Assembly: GCA_030062745.1 (NCBI GenBank)
Contig: CP099839.1
Span: 19,282,733 to 19,346,732 of the forward strand
DNA from: Capitulum mitella
Lineage: Eukaryota > Arthropoda > Thecostraca > Pollicipedomorpha > Pollicipedidae
Direction: 5' to 3'
DNA length: 64,000 bases
Below are positions 56,601 through 64,000 of this stretch, one piece after another (position 1 is the first letter of the stretch; each line of letters opens with the position of its first letter). The translations under genes and the position numbers were made by a program. The notes beneath the pieces were generated by a model that did no database searches, was not told the origin of the DNA, and saw only the letters and a list, made by a program, of their open reading frames with translations.

Positions 56601-59600
56601 CAGGCGAACAGACCGGACCGGTACTCACCGTGCGAACAGACGGCGGACCGACACTCCCCAGGCGAACAGACCGGACCGGTACTCACCGTGCGAACAGACG
56701 GCGGACCGACACTCCCCACGCGAACAGACCGGACCGACACTCACCGGGCGAACAGACCGGACCGACACTCACCGGGCGAACAGACGGTGGACCGGCATTC
56801 ACCGGGCCAACAGACGGCGGACCGACACTCCCCACGCGAACAGACCGGACCGACACTCCCCAGGCGAACAGACCGGACCGGCACTCACCGGGCGAACAGA
56901 CGCCGACGGCCGAGCAGACACGCTCCTCCGTCCTCGGCGCTCCCAGCCGGATCAGCTCGGCGTCCTCCACCGGCGCCCGGCAGGCGAACCGGAACCGCAG
57001 CTGGCGGCCGCCGTCGCTGCCGTTGGCGGCCAGCCACGGCGTCCAGTCGGTGAAGCGGCGCTGCGGCGCGCATGCCTGCGAGCCGCACTCGCCGTACTCG
57101 ACCGCACAGCCGACGCACTCCCGGCCGCCGTTCCGCGGCCGCGGGCTGTCGCACTGGCGGCGCCGCCGCCGGAACCCGCCGCCGCAGCGCGCCGAGCAGG
57201 CGCTCCAGCCGCCCCAGCCTCCCCAGCCGCCGTCCAGCGGCAGGCTGGCCTTGGACGGGCACGGTGGGTTCGAGTGGCACATGATCTCCTGGCTCTCCTC
57301 GCCGACGCACGGCCGGCCGCCGTGCGCCGGCGCCGGGTTCGTGCACGAGCGGCGTCGCGACTTGATGGCCACGCCGCACGACTGCGAGCACGCCGACCAC
57401 GCCGACCAGCCGGTCCAGCCGCCGTGGCGCGTGCAGTTGGCCACCTCGGCGTCCAGGCCGCGGCAGGGCGCGCCGCCGTTGGCCGGCGCCGGACTGGAGC
57501 AGGCTCGCCGCCGGCACAGGCAGGTCCCGCCATCGGCGGCGCCGGCCGGCAGCTGGCCGCACTGGCTCCAGTCGGACCAGCGGCCCCAGCCGCCGTCCAC
57601 AGGTCGGCTCAGGTCGGGGCACTGGGTCACCAGCTGCCGCCACGAGCTGACGTCCGGGTTCCGGCCGGGCGGCCGGCTGCAGACGCCTCGGGCCGTGTCC
57701 CAACCGCAGTATGGGTCCACGGCGGCCAGACAGCTGTCCTCGGTCAGGTACCGGCCGCAGCGCTGCACCGGCACCCGCACCAGGCCAGAGTCCGTGCCCA
57801 GGTACAGCGACCCCTGCAGTGACGACGGTCAGGTCAGTATCCATCTGAACCAGGCCAGAGTCCGTCACCAGGTACAGTGAGTCCCACAGTGATGATGGTC
57901 AAGTCAATATCCGTCTACACCAGACCAGTGTCGATGATCTGAGGATCAATGTGATGTTGATCAATGGTAAATAGTGCTGAGCATCAATGCTGGTCGTGAC
58001 TCCTTCTACCATACGATCCGTCAGCTGCGACTCTAAGTCTAACTCTAGCAGACTCTAAGTCGCCCTGCATAACTGCCCAGGTCCTGTGAGCTCTCTGACA
58101 TAGAGCGACATAGAGCTGTAATGTTAATTTCTGGGCACTTTACTATGCCAGCAGAGGTAGTCTTTGTCTAGTCAGATTTGATGGCTCTAGTCAGGTCGTC
58201 CAGTCAGATTTGACGGCTCTCGACAAGACTGGTTAGTTGTCCTGTCCGGAGACTCCTGACAACCGATGGCAGGGGCTCATACCTCCTCTTTCAGCAGTTT
58301 CATGGTGAGGATCCGCGTCGGCCTATCAAAGGGCCGCAGGATCTCCACCAGGCACGTTTTCTGGCTCCGGGGGACCACGCTCAGTTTCCTGATGACGCCA
58401 GCCTTGTCGGCCACAAACAGGACATGCACGGCCAGGTGATGTTTGGTCATGATGACGTCAGTGGCAATTCTCGTCAGCCTGCAGCGGACCGAACACAACG
58501 CGATCAGGCAGCTGGAAAATCGCTTTTCAACGAAACGTGGTCGCACGAAACTCGCTGAAAACGGCACAGGAGCCGAGCCAGTTTTCGAAGTTGTTCAGAG
58601 AGTACGTCACGTGCTGCTAACCCGCTCGTTCGCATTCCGCGAATCACACGGCCGTCGTCAGAACAACATCATGGATCTGACAAGCAGCGGCCTTAAGACT
58701 TCATGGCGCCCATTTATAGCTGAGGAATGCAGTTTTCCAACTAACCCATCCTGTACAATTCTCCAACACATTTACGAGTGCTGCCTCGCAAAAACTGCTA
58801 CAAACATCGTAGCAGGAGGCCAAAGCGGACAGCACTTCAGGGTCTCTTTTCCAAAAACCACGAACGATAGACTGCACGCTAGGCTGGTGGTTTCCTATCC
58901 TAAGTTCATTTCAAAGCCAATGCTTGTGGACGAAAACACATGTCCAGCTCACGAAAACGCTCTTTATGCACTTTTTAGTGCGCTGTTTTGGGAGGGGCAA
59001 AGGATGCATAGCATACTGAGCCCATTTTGCTTTGCCAGAACGATTTTCAGTGATAATTACGCTTCCACGAAACGTGCGCATGCTAAACCGCTTTAAGATT
59101 TTGTCCAGTCGCGACATTTCTACTGAAGCCACGGAGTTACCTGGGACATAAGCCTATCACAACTGGCTCGCTTCCTCGAGCGTCTTTCGCGGCGCGAATT
59201 ACCAGGACAGGAGGCCCCCGTGACTACTCACGCTAATCGTCTTAGACCGCCCTTAAGAGCAGCCGCGGCGACTTCAGTGCCGACCGTGGCCGGCACGATG
59301 CACACGTGTTCTCCCGGAGAATCTCGCTCCGCGGCCGCAGTCCTCCCGGAATTCCGACCACGCGGAAAACAGGGCTCCGAGTTCAGCGCGTGGATGCCGC
59401 ACTCAATCGCCCCGCGGCCATTTAAGGTAGGCGGCCGCACATGCAAAACGAAATCCCGACCCGCAAAGCAAGCTGAGCATAGCTGGCAGCGTGCTGCTAG
59501 GACGACTCCTGGCCAGACAGCACTACCGTCCGTGGACCGTTGCTAGCTGAGAATTTGGTCAGCGCTGCAGGAGTGGTTAGTTGGCTCACCTGTACCCGTC

Positions 59601-62600
59601 CCACACACCTGCTGTTCTGTTCACGTGTCCCCGTCTCTCATACCTACTGCCCTGCTCACCTGTCCCCGTCCCTCACACCTGCTCCCCGCTCATGTGTTCC
59701 CATCCCTCATGCCTGCTGACCTGCTCATCTGTCCCCGTCCCACAAACCTTATGCCCTGCTCACCTCTCCCCGTCCCTCACGCCTACTGGCCTGCTCAGGT
59801 GAGTCGCCGGCCGTCGGTGCTTACCGGAGTCCGTCAGCCAGCAGCAGGGGCGCCGCCCTGCTGGGCAGCACGGCCTGGTGGACCAGCGGCAGCGGCGGGA
59901 GGCTGACCAGCCGGCGGCCGGCGGCGCGGTCCGGCGAGCGGCACCGGAACTGCTCCAGCTCGGCCGGCTGGCGCGCCACGGCGTCGCCCGGCCGCCGCGG
60001 GTGGCGCAGCGGGCCCTCGAACGCCGACTCGATCGCCGACAGGTTGAAGGTGCACACCGCCGAGCCGGCCAGGCCGTTGCTGCGGGGCACCGGGTCACAT
60101 GTGAACAAATGTCACATGTCACGCCCGAACAAAGGGTGGCGTTACATCACACCGTCGAGCCCGCAAGGCCGTTCCTATAGGGTACCGGGGCACTGGTGAG
60201 GTCAGGACAACAGGTGACGTTGTTTTGGGACTGGTCACATTAGCGCACTACGGACACCCTGGTAATAGTCATCGACGAACGCTGCTAGTGACATCAGAGA
60301 CGTCGTCCATGTCTGTTAGCATGACTCTACCGGGTGTTGGTGCTTGATACAGTTTCAAGGGCCTAATTCAAAGAGACAATGGCATAAGTTTCGTTCATGC
60401 AGATATATTGCGTATCTCAACATCCCTATGATCAAACATAGCGATCTTTAAAAAAGTGCACGACCTCTTATTTACGGCTCATTTCGGCAACCCACGACTA
60501 TCATTGCCCGAATTCGACTGCGAACGGTGAAATACGACATCACGTGAAGTGATCGGTGGATTATGACATCACGTGAAGATCGCTGTATACATCAGGTAAT
60601 CGTCACGAACAATGGTGTATACACCAAAGGACAAACAAACAAACAAGAAACTGTCATGTAGACGCAGAGACTCAGCCACTGCAAGAGACAAGGCCGCACC
60701 ACGATACCACTATGAACGGTAATTGCCTACTTAGAGCAGACCCGGAATAAAGCGGTCAACGACCACCCGAGCCCAACCAGCGCCGGAAAGCACCGCACAG
60801 TAGACGGTTAGCACTGGACAGCACAGCGCAGCCGGCTGCTGTCCTGTGCTATCCGATGTTGGCCGTCTGAGACGGCCAACATCGGATAGCACAGGACAGC
60901 AGCCGGCCAGCGCCCGAAAGCACAGCATTGCAAATGGCCTGCGCCGGACAGGAGAATCAACACCATCCTTCGGCTGTCGTTTAACCTCACCATCTTTCGC
61001 AATGGTTGTCGTCAACTGACAGCGGTAATCATAAAATCGGCACACACAAGGGACAGATTGTAACGTATCACACTTCTGCTGACGGCTCTGCACTAAAGCC
61101 CTAATCCTGTTCCAGTGCAGGGAACGTGTGCCCGGTTTCACGCCGTCGCCATGCAGCCGACAAGTCTGGGTCACAAGTGGTCATTACCGTCGCGCTCACC
61201 AGAAAAACTCACCACCACATCGCCTGAATAATGCATGAGCGGAACAACCAGTAATAACCGGGCTCATGAAAGTGCGGCATATCTCGGCCGCACTGTTACC
61301 AGAGGAACTGAGCCCGAGGGTGCTCAGTACAGACTTTCAGACGCGTTTTGCCACACAAAGCTCGCTCGGAGCTCTGCCGTGTTCTGAAGCTCCACCACGC
61401 CCATCTTTTTCGACACCAGGCGCCGAATATGGACCGGACGCCAGCTCGGTTGAAGGACGCCCCCTAGCGTCTCGACAGGCCTCCTTGGATGGACGGCATT
61501 AACTGCATACAGAGCCAGCGCTCCGCAGCGTCTCAGACGGACGCCTGTCTGGTGGCGCCTCCCTTGACAGGAGACTCCGGGGATGTTCACAGACGCCGGC
61601 TGTCCCGGAGCGCTTCTCCTGGACCTGGAGGGGGACCAGGCGGCAGCGGGACTCCCGACCGCACGCTATTTCAGCAGGGCCACATGTCGTGTGGACTCGG
61701 AACGCTGATCGTCACGAGGATAACGGTGAGAGTCGAGCCCTCCTCCGATTGATGGACCACTTTGTATGCTGACGCTAATGAGCAAACTCCTCTTCAGAGT
61801 ACCGAGTGCAACGTACTCCGCGACAGGGATCGGCGCCGTCCGAGTTCGTGTCGAAATGTGGGAAAGCCAGACGTGGCTGACACGTGACGACGACCGTGCC
61901 AGTCCTCAGAGCACAGACCACGTTCGGCAAGGCACCGCAGACAGCTGACAGGTCTGCTACACGGGCGCCGAGCGGCCAGCATCAACCCTGCAGGGTCCCA
62001 GACTGGCCGCTCAGAGCAGACAGCAGACCGCGCGGACGCCGGCCGCACAGCAGGTGGTAGCGCAGATCCCCTCCTGCTGAGGGGCAGCTATAGCCCACCA
62101 TCTAAAGCTCGGCGAACGACGCCGCCCTCAACACGATAAACGATAACGCTTGCAGACACGCTAAGATAGTGTCCTTTGTTGTGGTGTATCCATCAAAGTA
62201 TGGCCGAGCGGCGAGTTGCGATTTATAGCACGCTGTCTGGCGTCTCGCGCCGGACTGTCCGGCCCTGGACGCCCACCGAGGACGTGACGGCGACAACGGA
62301 CAGCCGGCTATGTCCGGCGTCCGGCGGACAGCCGGCTGTGTCCGGTGTCCGCAGGACCGCGTCCATTGTCTGGCAGACAGCCAGCTGCGTCTGGTGTCCT
62401 GTCATGTCCTGTCCTGTCCAGCCAGCTGACAGACAGGTGACGGACGGGTCCCTGCTACGGTCGCCAGTCCGGCTATCGCCGCACCCTCCGTCCGTTCGAT
62501 AACTGGCAGTCTGACCACTTTCGCTGCAGTAACTGACCGGAGGAGGCCGCGGCCCCGACGGCCGGCGGTGAGGCCCGCGTCAGTCGCCAGCGTCTCACCG

Positions 62601-64000
62601 CGCCAGACATGCCAGGCACGTGCCCGCGATAGATGGTCTCGTCTGCTATCACGCTGCGAGGAAACAAAGTCGAATGGAATGGCTAAGAGGCGCCGTTCTA
62701 TCAGACGTAACGGTGCTACACCCGAATGGAATGCCGATTGAAGGTGACGGATCCGACACACACGTGGTGTACACTCTTCACCGCAGACGAAGTGGCAGTG
62801 AAAAGACAGGAAGGCATATGAAGCACAAAGGAAGAAGCCAGTTTTCCGGTATAAGTAATGCGCTTAATTTAGTGTACGTAAACCGTCGTTTAAACATGTT
62901 TTTACACTTAGTTATCTATGTAGCTTGTCTCCCACCCGAAGGAGTGAGCGGACGATTGTGGTATTTAGTGAGCAGAACTGGTTCAGCAGACACTGACCCC
63001 AATACCTCAGTGAGCCCAAATATGCAGTAGTCTGCCCTAACCGTAACCCAGACAATGGTAAGTCTTTAACGCGCCGTCAAAGTCACGAGTCGGCCAGGTC
63101 GTAAGACTGGGCATCCACGGTTTCGTCAGTTGCGTGTAGAATACTACTGGTTCGCTGTGAGCGTCGAACCAAGGGGCCGCCACGCACGAGGTCCCAGCCG
63201 AGCATACCACACAAACCCACTAAGACGCAGGGGCGTAGTTAGGATTCCGCCAAGGAGGTGGGCAGGACAAACCCAACCCCTCTTCCCTCAGAACTAAACT
63301 TCTGATTTCGGCCACTTGTAGGCGAGTTCCGAAAATGTTATTTACTTGTATTTTTAGCGGGTGAAAAACGTTAACTTTGCAGCCCCAAGGAGCCACAGCC
63401 CCTTTTGTCCCCTTGCCTACGCCCTTGCTCGGACGACTTCAGTTACGGAACTAACGGCACCACTTTCGTCTTCCGTAGATCGCGGTTCTAGAAGCACACT
63501 TGTAGCGAGTAGTTTGCAGCGTAGCACCACTCAGTCCCAACGAACCTATTGATGGCCAACACCTGTAATTCTAATGGCTATATGCTGATCATTTATGGAC
63601 GCTATAAAGACCACTTCATGTCTGCTAACTCGGCACGGTCGTAATTTATGCGATGACATTTTTTAGGCACCGTGTAATCCGTGTTTATGCTAGGATGATG
63701 TTTGGGATCCCAGTCCATGCTTGCTGCAAGTATCCGGAATACCCACATCCGATCATGCCGTCCCAGATTACGGCCGATCTCGTGGCGAAACGTTAACCTG
63801 CCGTCCAATCTACGACACGACCTTTTGGTGCTCAGAATGAATCCTGGAGGCTTGCCAGCCGCCAGAGACCTGCCAGGTGCGGTACTCACTCCGGCGTTGT
63901 GAAGGTGGCGTACAGCACCTCCTCCCGCTCCACGTAGTGGGTGCTCTGCACGTGGTCCAGGTAAAACGGGTACTCTCCGGGCACGGAACAGTTGAGACGA
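53202..64000 (-). CDS. Sema5: Class 5 semaphorin, 3' part (sema end, PSI, seven thrombospondin repeats, TM, tail)
   Basis: Class 5 semaphorins are membrane axon-guidance proteins with a sema domain and thrombospondin type 1 repeats. Eight exons are read on the minus strand: A 64000-63890 (partial), B 60079-59825, C 58478-58283, D 57813-56889, E 55233-55069, F 54601-54415, G 54031-53913 and H 53671-53202. Donor and acceptor phases agree at every join (2, 2, 0, 1, 1, 2, 1). A to C give the end of the sema domain (RLNCSVPGEYPFY, GLAGSAVCTFNL, VLFVADKAG). D opens with LYLGTDSGLVRVPVQRCG and a PSI domain (DPYCGWD), then four TSRs. E has TSR5, F has TSR6, and TSR7 spans F and G. H has a juxtamembrane stretch, one TM helix, RRRR and a cytoplasmic tail with a Pro run. 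The seven TSRs match the count in vertebrate SEMA5. The N-terminus is off the right edge. Confidence 0.92.
53913..54031 (-). CDS. Sema5: Sema5 exon G (rest of thrombospondin repeat 7)
   Basis: The acceptor TGGTCACCAG and donor GTGAGC give TVWSLCDDNGEQHRLRRC and RETRPCVHSSD. It completes the WGEWTVWSLC motif begun in exon F. Degenerate copies of its first 25 bases lie upstream in the intron. Confidence 0.85.
54030..54280 (-). repeat. Tandem repeat seeded by the Sema5 exon G acceptor
   Basis: About five units of roughly 50 bp on the minus strand each contain a version of the junction CAG|GACTGTGTGGAGCTTGTGTGA, for example AGGGCCGTGTGGAGCTTGCG. Copies lie near 54075, 54125, 54172, 54222 and 54270, next to the true exon start at 54031. 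Confidence 0.8.
54325..54420 (-). repeat. Short duplication beside the Sema5 exon F donor
   Basis: AAATACACTTCCATTGGTAT (54329) and AAATGCATTTCACACTGATA (54375) are related copies about 46 bp apart, just after the donor on the minus strand. Confidence 0.35.
54415..54601 (-). CDS. Sema5: Sema5 exon F (thrombospondin repeat 6 and start of 7)
   Basis: The acceptor GCGCCGTTTCAG and donor GTAAGA give GQWACWSEWSSCS, RTCGTGHRSRSRVC and SCEMASC, then STGWGEW, the first Trp motif of TSR7, split by the intron in phase 2. Confidence 0.88.
55069..55233 (-). CDS. Sema5: Sema5 exon E (thrombospondin repeat 5)
   Basis: The acceptor TGTCGGTCGGCAG and donor GTCAGT give TPRGPGWSDWSRWSACS, RPCGGGTQARSRVC and ECNTFSC, a full TSR, starting and ending in phase 1. 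The open frame extends further upstream but phase favours this acceptor. Confidence 0.8.
56060..56905 (-). repeat. 28/30-bp minisatellite built from the Sema5 exon D splice donor
   Basis: About 29 units. The rightmost is the real exon end and donor, TCTGTTCGCCCG|GTGAGTG. Other units repeat this on the minus strand with a CGGTC spacer. 30-bp and 28-bp units mostly alternate (58-bp higher-order unit). About half keep GTGAG; the rest read GGGGAGT, GTGGGGAGT or GTGAAT at that place. Open frames on the plus strand through the array are repeat shadows. Confidence 0.92.
56889..57813 (-). CDS. Sema5: Sema5 exon D (PSI domain and thrombospondin repeats 1-4)
   Basis: The acceptor CGTCACTGCAG and donor GTGAGT give 308 codons. 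Order: end of the sema domain (LYLGTDSGL), PSI (QRCGRYL to PYCGWD), then TSRs starting GGWGRWSDWSQC, GGWTGWSAWSACS, GGWGGWGGWSACS and RFTDWTPW. Both of its splice sites have given rise to tandem repeats in the introns. Confidence 0.92.
57790..57915 (-). repeat. Tandem duplication over the Sema5 exon D acceptor
   Basis: CCAGGCCAGAGTCCGTGCCC then AGGTACAGCGACCCCTGCAG at the exon start is repeated about 63 bp to the right as CCAGGCCAGAGTCCGTCACC then AGGTACAGTGAGTCCCACAG, with the linker GGTCAGGTCAGTATCC/GGTCAAGTCAATATCC. A third partial copy (CACCAGACCAGTGTC) follows. Confidence 0.8.
58283..58478 (-). CDS. Sema5: Sema5 exon C (end of sema propeller)
   Basis: The acceptor CGCTGCAG and donor GTATGA frame LTRIATDVIMTKHHLAVHVL, FVADKAGVIRKLSVV and MKLLKEE, ending in phase 0. 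It matches the last blades of a sema domain. Confidence 0.85.
58443..59096 (+). other. Sema5 intron B-C, antisense open frame only
   Basis: A plus-strand frame of 217 codons overlaps exon C and its upstream intron. It has no recognisable domain, and GC and codon pattern differ from the real exons here. I treat it as chance. The rest of this intron (58479-59824) contains only the minisatellite at its right end. Confidence 0.4.
59580..59800. repeat. Minisatellite in the Sema5 intron after exon B
   Basis: Five to six units of about 37-40 bp carrying CTCACCTGTCCCCGTCCCTC. It begins some 25-60 bases after the exon B donor. The minus-strand unit contains CAGGTGAGC, a donor-like word, but it is not visibly copied from the exon. 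Confidence 0.75.
59825..60079 (-). CDS. Sema5: Sema5 exon B (sema domain)
   Basis: The acceptor GTGCCCCGCAG and donor GTAAGC give 85 residues. It encodes NGLAGSAVCTFNLSAIESAF, then a linker, ending LLLADGLR in phase 2. Confidence 0.9.
60055..60205 (-). repeat. Duplication of the Sema5 exon B acceptor region
   Basis: CGAGCCGGCCAGGCCGTTGC then TGCGGGGCACCGGGTCAC at the exon start resembles CGAGCCCGCAAGGCCGTTCC then TATAGGGTACCGGGGCAC about 93 bp into the intron. Confidence 0.6.
60831..60907. repeat. Perfect palindrome, 38-bp arms with 1-nt centre
   Basis: Left arm 60831-60868 (from GCCGGCTGCTGTCCTGTGCT to GGCCGTCT) and right arm 60870-60907 are exact reverse complements around a single G at 60869. 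Imperfect direct repeats CCAGCGCCGGAAAGCACCG and CCAGCGCCCGAAAGCACAG flank it. Confidence 0.95.
62290..62440. repeat. Short degenerate CCGGCTGTGTCCGG repeats
   Basis: GGACAGCCGGCTATGTCCGG and GGACAGCCGGCTGTGTCCGG are 37 bp apart, followed by weaker copies (CAGACAGCCAGCTGCGTCTGG) and TGTCCTGTC runs. Confidence 0.6.
63227..63429 (+). mobile_element. Small inverted-repeat element (family C, copy C3)
   Basis: The ends GCAGGGGCGTAGTTAGG and CCTTGCCTACGCCCTTGC are inverted terminal repeats around a 200-bp non-coding body. Confidence 0.6.
63890..64000 (-). CDS. Sema5: Sema5 exon A (sema domain, partial)
   Basis: The donor GTGAGT starts at 63889 in phase 2. It encodes RLNCSVPGEYPFYLDHVQ and then LYATFTTPE/D, a sema-domain block diagnostic for class 5. 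It continues past the window. Confidence 0.88.

Larger units (their letters stand above)
60080..63889 (-). other. Sema5 intron A-B
   Basis: A 3.8-kb intron with no coding similarity. It holds the exon B acceptor duplication, the perfect palindrome at 60831-60907, short CCGGCGGACAGCCGGCTGTG repeats at 62290-62440 and a small inverted-repeat element at 63227-63429. Confidence 0.6.

Noticed and set aside
56060..56905. CRISPR-like array
   Set aside because: Units are 28-30 bp with no distinct spacers, in an animal gene intron, and derive from a splice donor.
55979..57880. 633-codon open frame on the plus strand
   Set aside because: It is antisense to Sema5 exon D and the 28/30-bp array. The array and GC bias keep it open, and the protein is a simple repeat.

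Overview
The window is animal nuclear DNA: spliced genes on both strands, long introns, many small non-autonomous transposons, and no operons or bacterial signals. I place it as an arthropod, perhaps a crustacean, with low confidence. The reasons are the carnitine carrier (closest in feel to Drosophila colt), a single Sema5 gene, degenerate TTAGG-type repeats (18896-18966), and very GC-rich coding exons beside AT-rich, CpG-poor blocks.

Layout. 218-2536 (-): the 5' half of USP30, a mitochondrial deubiquitinase, running off the left edge. 2537-11060: no gene; a degenerate satellite, MITEs, a piggyBac-type MITE and an inverted pair of Penelope-like fragments. 11431-37799 (+): a complete mitochondrial carnitine/acylcarnitine carrier (SLC25A20/colt) with two alternative first exons (11431 and 18093) and five shared exons. 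Nested on the opposite strand in the intron between its exons 4 and 5 is a complete five-exon gene for a secreted leucine-rich-repeat protein (34647-28375). 37800-41842: intergenic, with a 33-bp minisatellite. 41843-47016 (+): an unidentified multipass membrane protein in at least two exons. 47017-53201: intergenic repeats. 53202-64000 (-): the 3' part of a class 5 semaphorin (end of the sema domain, PSI, seven thrombospondin repeats, transmembrane segment, cytoplasmic tail), running off the right edge.

The genes do not form a pathway. USP30 and SLC25A20 both act at mitochondria, but that may be chance.

The most unusual pattern is that many local tandem repeats sit exactly on exon-intron junctions and carry copies of the splice site with a little of the exon. 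The clearest is about 29 units of 28/30 bp built from one semaphorin 5' splice site (56060-56905). Others lie at semaphorin exons G, D and B, SLC25A20 exons 1a and 3, LRR exon 3, and perhaps the membrane-protein gene. Also notable are the SLC25A20 first exon that replaces a conserved His with Phe, a 99-nt near-perfect intronic hairpin, and a 38-bp perfect palindrome.

All splice junctions were read by eye from GT/AG signals, phase continuity and family similarity. No transcript data or database search was used.
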